A DNA stretch of 63,805 bases from an uncultured Pelagibacteraceae bacterium. Lineage in GTDB: Bacteria > Pseudomonadota > Alphaproteobacteria > Pelagibacterales > Pelagibacteraceae. The stretch is from the NCBI GenBank assembly GCA_902608385.1, contig CACLNT010000008.1:1-63805 (forward strand). Direction: 5' to 3'. Every line of letters begins with the position of its first letter. Position 1 is the first letter of the stretch. The position numbers and the translations under genes are program-made. Shown here piece after piece: positions 1-7,720 of this stretch. The notes beneath the pieces are model-generated. The model was not told the DNA's origin and searched no databases. It saw only the letters and a program-made list of their open reading frames with translations.

Positions 1-55
1 AGCTCAAAACACAGAAACATCAGAATCATATGAATTAAAATTAAAAAAAATTAAG

Positions 56-2452
56 ATGAACACGCAAAATCAAGAATATAAACAAATTGGCAAAGATATT
101 AGAGGAAGAGTTGAAGGTTTAGAATGGATTAACCGTTTCTATGCATACACAGAAGAAGATAAATTAAAAGGTTTAATAGAAATTTTTACTTTTGATAATA
201 CTGGGCAACGAGGAGAAGGCATTATAAATATGTGGTTTAGAGGTCTTACTTTTAAAAGAGATGAAGAGAGAGGATGTATAGAATCTGATAAAAAAATATT
301 TTTTAAAGTAATTGATCTCCAAACTAGCATAGCGTGTTTGAGTGTCAGAAAAATAAAAGCTGATGAGCTCGCAAGTCCAGATTTTAATAAAGCTCAATAT
401 GTTCCATTTAATAGGAGAGAAGGAATTATAATGAAATTTATTAATAAGCAAAATCTATTAATTCCAGATGAAATGTTAAGAGCTGAACATTATTTTTACA
501 AAGCAGGAAAAATGAATTGGATTCTTTTTTCTTTTGATACAGATGTAAATTCTGAAAAACATATTAAAAAATTTATTAATCAAACTGCTCAAAATCATAA
601 AAAATTTGAAAATCAACTAAAGCTTAAGCACAGTGTTCGATTTGCTTTTGCAGACACCTTTTTTGAAGATAGCAAAATTGATAATGAAACTTCAGAATCA
701 AATACAAAAGAAATTAAAGTAGTCAAAAAGGAAAAGAAAAAAAAGAAAAAGAAAAAGAAAAAAGCCGGAAATCTGGCAGCTAAACTTGAAAACATAGAGC
801 AAGAATACCTTGATGGTTTGATAACTGTTATAGAATGTAAAAAAGCTAAACAAAAATTATTTGCAAGTGCGTCATCTGCCCCGCCTGGTTGCAGAAAAGG
901 TAAAAAACAAATTGCTAAAAAAGAAACTACTAAAACAGAGGAAGAACCATCAGAAGAAGCTAAAAAAGAATTAGAAGAGGTTTTTGAAAGTCAACAAGAG
1001 AAAAAAAAGCTTGAACAAAAAAAAGCTGAAGCTGAAGAAAAAAAAAAATTAGCAAAATTAAAAATCGAAGAAGAGAAAAAAAAGCTTGAACAAAAGAAAG
1101 CTGAAGCTGAAGAAGAGAAAAAAAAACAAGAATTACTTTTAGCGCAAAAAAAAGCTGAAGAAGAATTGGAAAATCAAAAGTTACTTGAATCTAACAAAAG
1201 TAAAACTAGAAAAACTACAAGTAAGAAAAAAAAATCTGGTTCAAAAAATCTTTTAGAAGCTCTAGCTAAAAATGAAGTTATAGAGGATAATAGAAAGAAA
1301 ATTATAAGATATGAGTGTCAGCAACCGTGGGACTTAACAACAGAGGATTACAGACCTTTACTTGATATATACGAACTAGATTTAAAAGATAGAATTCTAA
1401 AAGGGACACATAGATATATTACTGATAAAGAATATACAGAAGAAAGAGTTTATCCAGTTTTAGCTACAGATACGGATAGAGTTTTAGTTCGATACGATTC
1501 TCCAAACGGTAATTTTAGTACTAAGTTTTTTTTCAATTACGGAACAGATCAAAGCATTGTTGCAGCAGATAATTCTTATAAAACACAAGCAAAATGTGTA
1601 AATAGAGATTATTTTGTAGACGTAAAAATTGCTAAAAAAAATATTGATAATGTAGCAATTTCAGAAGAAAATCTTAAAGCATTAGAACAAGCAGAAAAAG
1701 AGGCACTTTTAGCACAAAAAGAAATTGAAGAAATTGAAAACGAACAAAAAAAATTATTAGCAAAACAAAATAAAATATTAAAAGATCAAAAACAAAAAAC
1801 AGAAACTGCAAAAGTTACAAAAATTAAAGTTTATGACAACCCTAAAAAATTAAGTGCTTCCTTATCTTCATCTATTTCTAAATCTCAATTTCATAAATAT
1901 AATGCCACAAGCGTAGTATCGTATCTGTTTTTTGAATCTTCAGAAAACTACCTTATTTCTTTAGAATTATTATATCGTGCCTACGATCTAAATACAGACG
2001 CTGATAAAATTAGGTCTCATATTGCTTACATGAAAGACAGCAAAAGCAGTGAAAACAATAGATTGAAATCAACAAGAAAAATTGTGGAAAGTCAGAGTAC
2101 TGTAATTGTCAACAATATCCAGGACGAAAGTTTAGAGCTGTCAGAACAAGGTAAAGCTTACTACGCTCAATCACTGCCTTATGCTTTGAATGCAGCAATT
2201 GCTACATACAATCTTTATCATGCTGCAAGTAACACTGTTAAAAATGTAGGTCAATCAGGCGATATTGTTTTTGGAATACTAAATAATTTAAATAACGTTA
2301 TAGGTATAGCTCAAATTTTACCTCAACTACCTGCTTATTCAAAAAATATGTACAAAACAACAAAATTAATTATTACTGGCGCTAAGGTTAAAAAAATAAA
2401 AGATTCAACTAATGTAAATAAGGCACTAGATGATCTTAATTTAAGTACTTAA
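56..2452 (+). CDS. Unrecognised lysine/glutamate-rich coiled-coil protein (5' end may lie outside the window)
   Basis: I do not recognise this family. The first ATG is at 56, but the frame stays open back to base 2, and no clear ribosome binding site precedes the ATG, so the gene may begin upstream. The protein has an N-terminal globular part (about 1-215), a run of lysines (about 224-238), a short segment around 238-270 that loosely resembles a SHOCT-type helical hairpin (YLDGLI then CKKAKQKL), a long Lys/Glu/Gln coiled coil (about 300-400), a mixed region, a second coiled coil (about 540-590) and a C-terminal part with a mildly hydrophobic stretch (about 735-776). No signal peptide is visible at the ATG. 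The stop is followed by an in-frame copy of the protein's own C-terminus (see 2453-2512). It is convergent with the next gene, whose stop is only bases away. Confidence 0.75.
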   Translation: MNTQNQEYKQIGKDIRGRVEGLEWINRFYAYTEEDKLKGLIEIFTFDNTGQRGEGIINMWFRGLTFKRDEERGCIESDKKIFFKVIDLQTSIACLSVRKIKADELASPDFNKAQYVPFNRREGIIMKFINKQNLLIPDEMLRAEHYFYKAGKMNWILFSFDTDVNSEKHIKKFINQTAQNHKKFENQLKLKHSVRFAFADTFFEDSKIDNETSESNTKEIKVVKKEKKKKKKKKKKAGNLAAKLENIEQEYLDGLITVIECKKAKQKLFASASSAPPGCRKGKKQIAKKETTKTEEEPSEEAKKELEEVFESQQEKKKLEQKKAEAEEKKKLAKLKIEEEKKKLEQKKAEAEEEKKKQELLLAQKKAEEELENQKLLESNKSKTRKTTSKKKKSGSKNLLEALAKNEVIEDNRKKIIRYECQQPWDLTTEDYRPLLDIYELDLKDRILKGTHRYITDKEYTEERVYPVLATDTDRVLVRYDSPNGNFSTKFFFNYGTDQSIVAADNSYKTQAKCVNRDYFVDVKIAKKNIDNVAISEENLKALEQAEKEALLAQKEIEEIENEQKKLLAKQNKILKDQKQKTETAKVTKIKVYDNPKKLSASLSSSISKSQFHKYNATSVVSYLFFESSENYLISLELLYRAYDLNTDADKIRSHIAYMKDSKSSENNRLKSTRKIVESQSTVIVNNIQDESLELSEQGKAYYAQSLPYALNAAIATYNLYHAASNTVKNVGQSGDIVFGILNNLNNVIGIAQILPQLPAYSKNMYKTTKLIITGAKVKKIKDSTNVNKALDDLNLST
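998..1114 (+). repeat. Internal 42-bp repeat in the coiled-coil coding region
   Basis: Two copies of a 42-base unit coding for EKKKLEQKKAEAEE lie at 998-1039 and 1073-1114, 75 bases (25 codons) apart. They differ at one third-codon position (AAA against AAG). The near identity at DNA level suggests a fairly recent internal duplication within the coiled coil, or a length-variable repeat. Confidence 0.8.
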
Positions 2453-2512
2453 AAGATCAAAGATGATAAAAACTTAGATGATGCATTAGATGAATTAGAT
2501 CTATCAGCTTAG
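2453..2512 (+). pseudogene. In-frame duplicated C-terminal segment beyond the stop codon
   Basis: Directly after the TAA at 2450-2452 the same frame continues for 19 codons, KIKDDKNLDDALDELDLSA, to TAG at 2510-2512. This is clearly related to the last residues before the stop, KIKDSTNVNKALDDLNLST. The simplest reading is a tandemly repeated C-terminus cut by a nonsense change; readthrough or a sequencing error could also explain it. Confidence 0.55.
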
Positions 2513-2513
2513 T

Positions 2514-3677
2514 CTATTTAACTTTTTCAAGAAGAGTTTTTAAATTTTTAAGATCTTTTTTAATTTTATTTTTAGTTGTCTCTTTTAGCCATTTTTTATC
2601 TTGTTTAATAATATTTTTTGAAAAATTATTAAATAAAATTTCTAAGTTGTAGTAGTACTTTCTCCAGTCATTTACTTCAGTTTGACCTTTGGGAATTTTT
2701 ATTTTCGTAACACCTCTTAATCCTTCATCAAAATATATTTTATTTAAATCAGGTTGAAAAAATTTCAAGTCTACAAATGATCCATAAAGGTATAGGTCCT
2801 CTGATGCAGATGATTTTGCTAATACCTTTTTAAAACCTTTTAGATTAATATGAATATGATAATCAGGATTTGGCAATTTTATTGAATAAATTTCATCTGT
2901 TTGAACAAACATTAATTTCATATCTTTTCCAATTGCCTGGCCTTCCATAAAAGGAACAATTGCTACATTATGGTGTATTGAGAGTCTTTTTGAAAAAGTT
3001 TGCGCAATAAGATTTTTTACAGATTCACTAGAGCTATTTGGCATTTCTTCAAAAGCTCTATCTTGGATATCAACCTTTGTAATACCAATTCTACGATCAT
3101 ACTTTTTTTTAATTTCAAATTGATTAATTCTTTGATCCAAATCCAAAAAAGGATCATCATTAACATAAAAATCTTTAATACGTTTTAATATTTGACTTTC
3201 CTCAAATTTAACTTCTGAAAGCATTTGAATTTCAAAATCAAATGGAATACTTGCAATTAAATTTTTATCAGAAAAATCATAAAACAATATTTGAAAATAA
3301 GCATCATAAAAACCCATATATGATTGACTTGAATAATTAAATTCTTGTGTGAATTCCTCATGTTGTAAAGCAACAGACATAACAATTGCACTATCTGGAT
3401 ATTTATCAAAATCTAATAAATTCTTTGTGTCTAAATCAATTTTATTAAATTTACTCTTTTTTACTTTGTTTAATAATTCATGTGAAATTATATTAATTCC
3501 TGTTTCAGGGTTTTTTTCTTTAATTAAATTTGAGGTATATTTTGCGTATGCAACATTAGACTCGTAAGTATTTGATAAAGAAAATCCTGAATAAAAAATT
3601 TTTATTTTTTCCTCAGCTATTACTTGATTTGCTGAATATAACAAAAAAATAAATAATATTACTATAATTTTTTTCAT
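2514..3677 (-). CDS. Unrecognised secreted protein
   Basis: I do not recognise the family. From the ATG at 3677 the protein begins MKKIIVILFIFLLYSANQ, a classic signal peptide with likely cleavage after VIA, so it is probably periplasmic. An earlier ATG at 3698 would put seven extra residues before the signal and is less likely. The mature part (about 365 residues) is mixed alpha/beta with a lysine-rich helical C-terminus, and has no lipobox or membrane segment. Its start lies 7 bases after the stop of the ligase remnant, so it may be the last gene of the operon descending from 6843. Function unknown. Confidence 0.75.
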   Translation of the reverse strand: MKKIIVILFIFLLYSANQVIAEEKIKIFYSGFSLSNTYESNVAYAKYTSNLIKEKNPETGINIISHELLNKVKKSKFNKIDLDTKNLLDFDKYPDSAIVMSVALQHEEFTQEFNYSSQSYMGFYDAYFQILFYDFSDKNLIASIPFDFEIQMLSEVKFEESQILKRIKDFYVNDDPFLDLDQRINQFEIKKKYDRRIGITKVDIQDRAFEEMPNSSSESVKNLIAQTFSKRLSIHHNVAIVPFMEGQAIGKDMKLMFVQTDEIYSIKLPNPDYHIHINLKGFKKVLAKSSASEDLYLYGSFVDLKFFQPDLNKIYFDEGLRGVTKIKIPKGQTEVNDWRKYYYNLEILFNNFSKNIIKQDKKWLKETTKNKIKKDLKNLKTLLEKVK

Positions 3678-3684
3678 ATGTTCG

Positions 3685-3795
3685 TTAATTATAGACATAA
3701 TAAATATTGTTTAAATTTAAATTATTTTTGTCTACTAATTGAAGTTCTATCTCAACCCCTATAGTTGGTTCTGGGCTTGAGTTAAATTTAATCAT
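3685..3795 (-). pseudogene. N-terminal remnant of a GCS2/YbdK-type carboxylate-amine ligase
   Basis: A 36-codon reading frame starts with ATG immediately after the TAA of the gamma-glutamylcyclotransferase gene (no gap). It reads MIKFNSSPEPTIGVEIELQL and then VDKNN before degenerating to a stop at 3685. The core SPEPTIGVEIELQLVD is the N-terminal signature of the GCS2 family (glutamate-cysteine-ligase-like carboxylate-amine ligases), which are normally 350-450 residues. Everything after about residue 25 is absent and the next gene follows directly. I infer a gene that lost most of its length by deletion. It could still be translated as a short peptide. Confidence 0.65.
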
Positions 3796-4203
3796 TTAAA
3801 ATCTATATTTAATTCTCAAATCAATATTACAGTCTTCATAGCCTCTGTTAATTGTATCAACATAACTTTTAGGTGGGTCTTTAATAAAATACTTATACAT
3901 AATATAAAACATAACCTTTTTTTTTCTTAAATAAAAATATTCTTTTTTATAAATATTAGGAAATTGTTCGTAACTATCTAATATTTTTTCATGTTCTTTT
4001 GTGATTTCCCAAATGGCTCCTATTACCTTAGATCCCTTTTTTTTTATTATATTTCCATAACCAAATTTATTTAATTTATTTGGGTGAGAGAATATAAATT
4101 TGTAACCTTTGAGATCAAAAGATTCTAAGTATCTTGATCCAAAACATCTAATATTTTTCATTTGATAATGATTTAAATTACTACCGTAAGCAAAATACAA
4201 CAT
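3796..4203 (-). CDS. Gamma-glutamylcyclotransferase family protein
   Basis: 135 residues, the usual size for the GGCT-like fold. The protein starts LYFAYGSNLN, the glycine-containing YGSNL substrate-binding loop of the family, and has the expected catalytic glutamate in the segment DSYEQFPNIYKK. Members release 5-oxoproline from gamma-glutamyl amines or peptides in the cytoplasm; the substrate here is unknown. Its ATG overlaps the stop of the CinA-domain gene by one base, and the next frame downstream is a remnant of a GCS2 ligase, an enzyme class that makes gamma-glutamyl-type amide bonds. The pair suggests that a gamma-glutamyl metabolite was once handled here. Confidence 0.8.
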   Translation of the reverse strand: MLYFAYGSNLNHYQMKNIRCFGSRYLESFDLKGYKFIFSHPNKLNKFGYGNIIKKKGSKVIGAIWEITKEHEKILDSYEQFPNIYKKEYFYLRKKKVMFYIMYKYFIKDPPKSYVDTINRGYEDCNIDLRIKYRF

Positions 4204-4955
4204 TAATTTTTCTCAACAATTTTAATTTTTTTATGTTTAACAAAATCTAATATCTGTGAACTGCAAAAATTAATTTTGTTTTGATCTTCAGATCTTATTA
4301 CTATTGAAACTCCTATTTTACCTGCTTGGAAAAATGGATAACTTCCAATTTCAACATCCTTATTGTTATCCTGAACCTTGGTTAAGGAGCTAGCTATCTC
4401 ACTTTCGACTGTTCGGAGGTTGATTGTATGACTTAAGATAGGTTCGCCACCTACTATGTCATTTTTTAAGCCACCAAGCATAGATTTTAAAATTGAAGGC
4501 ACTCCTGGTAAACAAAAAACATTTTCAACATTAAAACCGGGTGCACCACTAGTTGGATTTAATATTAATTTTGCATTTTTTGGCATCCAAATCATTTTCT
4601 GTCTACCTTCATTAAATTCTCCAGATTTATAATATTTTTCAAGAATTTTATATCCTTCTTTATGAATCTCGTATTTTAGATTAAAAGCTTTGGCGACAGA
4701 CTCGGCAGTTATATCATCATGTGTTGGACCTATACCACCTGTTGTAAAGACATAATCATATAGTTTTCTTAATAAATTTATTGAATCGATAATTGTTTCT
4801 TCAATATCAGGAATTATTTTAACCTCCTCAACTTTAACTCCTATAGAATTTAACCATAATGCTAAAGTACTCGTGTTAGTATCAGAAGTCCTGCCAGATA
4901 AAATTTCATTACCTATTATCAATATAGCTGCATTTACTTTTGTTTTTTTTTTCAA
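4203..4955 (-). CDS. CinA/MoaB-type molybdopterin-binding domain protein
   Basis: 250 residues covering only the N-terminal MoCF-like domain of CinA. Visible motifs are IIGNEILSGRTSDTN (about 13-27) and TTGGIGPTHDD (71-81), the classic nucleotide/pterin-binding loop. The C-terminal NMN deamidase (PncC) domain of full-length CinA (about 410 residues) is missing. Such stand-alone domains are common in Alphaproteobacteria and are usually annotated as competence/damage-inducible or molybdopterin-binding; the CinA domain can have ADP-ribose pyrophosphatase activity. Its ATG overlaps the stop of the pyruvate-kinase-like gene by four bases, so the two are translationally coupled. Confidence 0.85.
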   Translation of the reverse strand: MKKKTKVNAAILIIGNEILSGRTSDTNTSTLALWLNSIGVKVEEVKIIPDIEETIIDSINLLRKLYDYVFTTGGIGPTHDDITAESVAKAFNLKYEIHKEGYKILEKYYKSGEFNEGRQKMIWMPKNAKLILNPTSGAPGFNVENVFCLPGVPSILKSMLGGLKNDIVGGEPILSHTINLRTVESEIASSLTKVQDNNKDVEIGSYPFFQAGKIGVSIVIRSEDQNKINFCSSQILDFVKHKKIKIVEKN

Positions 4956-5953
4956 TTTTTAATTATTTTTTTACTTCTATTAAATTCTTTAATACATTTT
5001 TTTAAAAATTTTACACACGCAACTGGATCTTTTCCTATAGCTGTCTCAGCTGCCAGAACAAGGCCTTTTGCTCCTTGTTTTAAAGTAGAGTATACATCAT
5101 GACTCTCTGCTCGTGTTGGCAAATTTTGTTCAATCATTGTTTCTAATAGATTTGTTGCTACATAAGTAGGTTTATTTATTTTATTTAAAAACTTTATAAC
5201 TTGTTCTTGAGCAAGTGGAATTTGTTCAATTGGAATATATCTTGACAAATCTCCTCTATCAATAAGCAACGCGTGAGAGAATTGCGATATTTTTTTTAAA
5301 TTTTTAATCGCATTATTTGTTTCAATTTTTGATATTATTTTACTTTTTTTACCAACATAACTTTTAACAATCTTTAAATCTTCATGAGAATTTACAAAAC
5401 TTATCGCAAAATGTTTTATATTGTGTTCTTTCGCAGTCTTTAAGGCAAAAATATCTTTATCTGTTAAAGGTGAAAGTTTTAAATTACATTTTATATGAAC
5501 GCCTTTTTTGGATTCGAGATAACCATTTTTTAAAACTTTACAAATCAGTAAGTTTTTATCCTGTATTTTTCTTAAAACTCTAAGTTCAAGATTGTTAAAA
5601 CCTATATAAATGACAGTATTTTTCTTTACAGATAAAAGATTGAATTTTGGATATAGGGAAATTTCATTATCATTACTTTTTCTATCAATATTTGAAATTT
5701 TAATAATCTTATTTTTTTTAAGATAGTATTTTTTTTTACACTCAGTAGTTCTTATTTGAGCACCTTCTGTATCTATACATATATTTTTTATCTTATTCTT
5801 TTTGAGATATAAAATTTTAGATTTTATTTGGTTCTGTGGTGTGTGAGATAAGTTTATTCGGAAAACATTAACTTTTTCCTTTTTTAAATTATCTAATACT
5901 TTCTTAGAATATGAAGATGGACCAAGAGTGCAAATAATTTTAGTTGAATTCAT
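4952..5953 (-). CDS. Pyruvate-kinase-like protein without the C-terminal domain
   Basis: 333 residues against about 470 for normal pyruvate kinase. The barrel motifs are present in order: TKIICTLGPSS (4-14), FRINLSH (31-37, with the catalytic-loop Arg32), DTEGAQIRT (61-69), SKIET (208-212, with catalytic Lys209 and metal ligand Glu211), DRGDL (232-236, Asp235) and ATNLLETMI (266-274, Thr267). The lysine of the usual DTKGPEIRT motif is replaced by Glu63. The C-terminal allosteric domain is absent, since the protein ends shortly after the helix following AAETAIGKDPV. It may be a true PEP-ADP phosphotransferase or a related enzyme with another phosphate acceptor. The gene sits in an operon with a nucleotidyltransferase and an APS-kinase-like gene, a context unlike glycolysis. 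Confidence 0.75.
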   Translation of the reverse strand: MNSTKIICTLGPSSYSKKVLDNLKKEKVNVFRINLSHTPQNQIKSKILYLKKNKIKNICIDTEGAQIRTTECKKKYYLKKNKIIKISNIDRKSNDNEISLYPKFNLLSVKKNTVIYIGFNNLELRVLRKIQDKNLLICKVLKNGYLESKKGVHIKCNLKLSPLTDKDIFALKTAKEHNIKHFAISFVNSHEDLKIVKSYVGKKSKIISKIETNNAIKNLKKISQFSHALLIDRGDLSRYIPIEQIPLAQEQVIKFLNKINKPTYVATNLLETMIEQNLPTRAESHDVYSTLKQGAKGLVLAAETAIGKDPVACVKFLKKCIKEFNRSKKIIKN

Positions 5954-5956
5954 TTT

Positions 5957-6313
5957 TTATAAATTGTTTTTTCTAATTTTAGTTGCTGAAATTTTTTCTA
6001 TTTTTTCTGGTAAATTAATACGATTAATTTTATAGCCAACTTTTCTTCCATATACAACTTCTGAAACAACAGGTATTTTAATTATTATAAATTTATTTTT
6101 ATATTTTGATAAGTTTTCCAAAATCTTTTTTTTAACATATTTAAACTCATAGGGATTTTTATTATTTATTTTGTGGCTATCCATCACTAAAATTGCAACT
6201 TGATTATTCTTTTTAACAGCCTTTAAAAATAATTGCTTATGGCCATTATGAAATGGTTGAAATCTACCAATAAAAATAGCTGTTTTTTTTCTCCAATTAA
6301 ATTTTTTTGACAT
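5957..6313 (-). CDS. Short HxGH-family nucleotidyltransferase (NMN/cytidylyltransferase-like)
   Basis: 118 residues. It has the N-terminal nucleotide-binding motif GRFQPFHNGH (16-25) and the C-terminal ISATKIR motif (about 108-114) that close the active site of the NadM/cytidylyltransferase superfamily. Members are usually 160-180 residues, so the middle is shortened while both signature motifs are kept. The reaction would be transfer of AMP or CMP to a phosphate-bearing substrate; the sequence does not say which. The GRFQPFHNGH form is typical of NadM-type NMN adenylyltransferases, but the tight link to the kinase-like genes on both sides suggests activation of a small phosphorylated metabolite. 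Confidence 0.7.
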   Translation of the reverse strand: MSKKFNWRKKTAIFIGRFQPFHNGHKQLFLKAVKKNNQVAILVMDSHKINNKNPYEFKYVKKKILENLSKYKNKFIIIKIPVVSEVVYGRKVGYKINRINLPEKIEKISATKIRKNNL

Positions 6314-6318
6314 TGTTA

Positions 6319-6843
6319 TTAAAGAATTTTTTTTAAAATTAAGTTAGTACATTTTGATATATTATATTTTTCAGTATCTACAATAATTTTTTTATAATTT
6401 GATTTTTCATATTTTATTTTTGAGTTAAAACCAATTAAATTGTTAACTAATTTATTTTTTGCTTTTTTATAAAGTCCCTTAGTGTCTCTTTTGGCAAGTT
6501 CTTTTAATCCACATTTAATATAAATTTCAATATATCTATGCTTAAAAATTTTTCTAGCTTTTTTTCTAGTTAATAACAATGGAGAAATTACAGATATAAT
6601 AATAAAATCAAATTTTTTTTCTAATCTTTTTACGTACAAAATAATTCTAATATTATTAAAAATAATATTTTTTTTTGTAAAATTATTTTTATTTTTTGTT
6701 TTTTTTCTAAAGATGTCCCCATCTATTTTTAAAAGCTTAAAATTATACTTATTTAATTTTTTGTATGTTTGATTTGCTAGAGTAGTTTTTCCTGCGCCAG
6801 ATAATCCAGTGAACCATAGTATTTTGGCTTCTTTTTTTTCCAT
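6319..6843 (-). CDS. Adenylylsulfate-kinase-like protein
   Basis: 174 residues, close to the length of APS kinase (CysC). It shows the Walker A loop GLSGAGKTT (13-21), IDGD (40-43), the ISVISP strand and the family hallmark KGLYKKA (122-128), followed by a degenerate version of the FTGIDSPYE segment (NLIGFNSKIKYE). APS kinase makes PAPS, but homologues phosphorylate other nucleotide-linked substrates; the CDP-phosphoramidate kinase of Campylobacter capsule synthesis belongs to this family. Cultured SAR11 strains lack assimilatory sulfate reduction, so a role in cysteine synthesis is unlikely. PAPS supply for the sulfotransferase at 14275 is one alternative. It is the first gene of the minus-strand operon and starts only 22 bases from divergent sfsA. 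Confidence 0.75.
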   Translation of the reverse strand: MEKKEAKILWFTGLSGAGKTTLANQTYKKLNKYNFKLLKIDGDIFRKKTKNKNNFTKKNIIFNNIRIILYVKRLEKKFDFIIISVISPLLLTRKKARKIFKHRYIEIYIKCGLKELAKRDTKGLYKKAKNKLVNNLIGFNSKIKYEKSNYKKIIVDTEKYNISKCTNLILKKIL

Positions 6844-6865
6844 TTCTTATATATATATTTTGAAT

Positions 6866-7561
6866 ATGGAATTTACCAAGTCTTTAATTAAAGGCAAACT
6901 TGTAAAAAGATATAAAAGATTTTTTGCTGATATTAAATTAAATAAAAAGATTATTACAGCTCATTGTCCTAACACTGGATCTATGATGGGTTTGACAAAC
7001 ACTAATAATGACGTGTGGATATCAAAAAGTGATAACCCTAATAGAAAGTTAAAATTTACCTTAGAAATAATAAAAGTAAAAAATAATTTAGTTGGTGTTA
7101 ACACTCATTTAGCAAATAAAATTGTACATCATGGCTTGACTCATAATTTAATTGATGAATTTAAGAAATGTGATCAAATAAAACCTGAGGTTTTTTTTAA
7201 TAAAGAGACTAGATTTGATTTTCTTGTTAACAAAAAAAATCAAAAAATTTTTCTTGAAGTTAAGAATGTGACTTTATTTAGAAGTGATAAAATTGCTGAA
7301 TTTCCTGATGCAATCACTTCCAGAGGATCAAAACACTTAAAAACTCTTATTGATGCCATAAAAAAAGGTTATAAATCTTACATTGTATTCTTAGTTCAGA
7401 TACAAGGAATGAAATATTTTAAAATAGCAAATGATATAGATAATGAATATTATCAAAATTATTTAAATGCAAAAAAAGCAGGTGTTAATTTTTTAGCTTA
7501 TAGATGCAAAATTAGTCCAAAAGAAATTAGAATAGAAAAAAAATTAAAAATTATTGATTAA
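6866..7561 (+). CDS. sfsA: SfsA family DNA-binding/nuclease-like protein
   Basis: 231 residues from the ATG at 6866. This start gives the standard SfsA N-terminus (MEFTKSLIKGKLVKRYKRF) and avoids overlap with the divergent kinase; an ATG at 6809 is in frame but lies inside that gene. Conserved blocks include AHCPNTGSMMGL, LVGVNTHLANK, FLVNKKN with FLEVKNVTL, FPDAITSRGSKHL and the C-terminal YRCKISPKEI. SfsA was named for stimulating maltose fermentation in E. coli; the fold resembles PD-(D/E)XK nucleases, and the cellular role is still unclear. It heads the plus-strand run leading to map and the purine genes. Confidence 0.9.
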   Translation: MEFTKSLIKGKLVKRYKRFFADIKLNKKIITAHCPNTGSMMGLTNTNNDVWISKSDNPNRKLKFTLEIIKVKNNLVGVNTHLANKIVHHGLTHNLIDEFKKCDQIKPEVFFNKETRFDFLVNKKNQKIFLEVKNVTLFRSDKIAEFPDAITSRGSKHLKTLIDAIKKGYKSYIVFLVQIQGMKYFKIANDIDNEYYQNYLNAKKAGVNFLAYRCKISPKEIRIEKKLKIID

Positions 7562-7564
7562 AAT

Positions 7565-7711
7565 ATGAAAAAATTAATTTTATTTTTATTCTTAACTTCA
7601 TGTAGTTTTCAGGCTGAAACAAATAATTTAGATATTAATTATCTTAATATTAAGAATCTAAATGTTGAAAAGTTACATTTTTCATTAGATGAAAAGATAA
7701 AAAAAAAATAA
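7565..7711 (+). CDS. Small putative lipoprotein (48 aa)
   Basis: A 48-codon frame in the 159-base gap between sfsA and map. The protein starts MKKLILFLFLTSCSFQ, a lysine-led hydrophobic signal with a lipobox (LTSC, lipidated Cys13), then about 35 polar residues rich in Asn, Leu and Lys. It begins 3 bases after the sfsA stop and ends 9 bases before map, filling the gap. The lipobox and tight packing argue for a real gene encoding a membrane-anchored lipoprotein of unknown function. LptM-type mini-lipoproteins are a comparison, but I see no specific homology. Confidence 0.6.
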   Translation: MKKLILFLFLTSCSFQAETNNLDINYLNIKNLNVEKLHFSLDEKIKKK

Positions 7712-7720
7712 TAATTTTAT

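Noticed and set aside
727-768. A-rich tract encoding a lysine run as a possible sequencing artefact
   Set aside because: The reading frame is intact on both sides of it, so a length error is not needed to explain the sequence.
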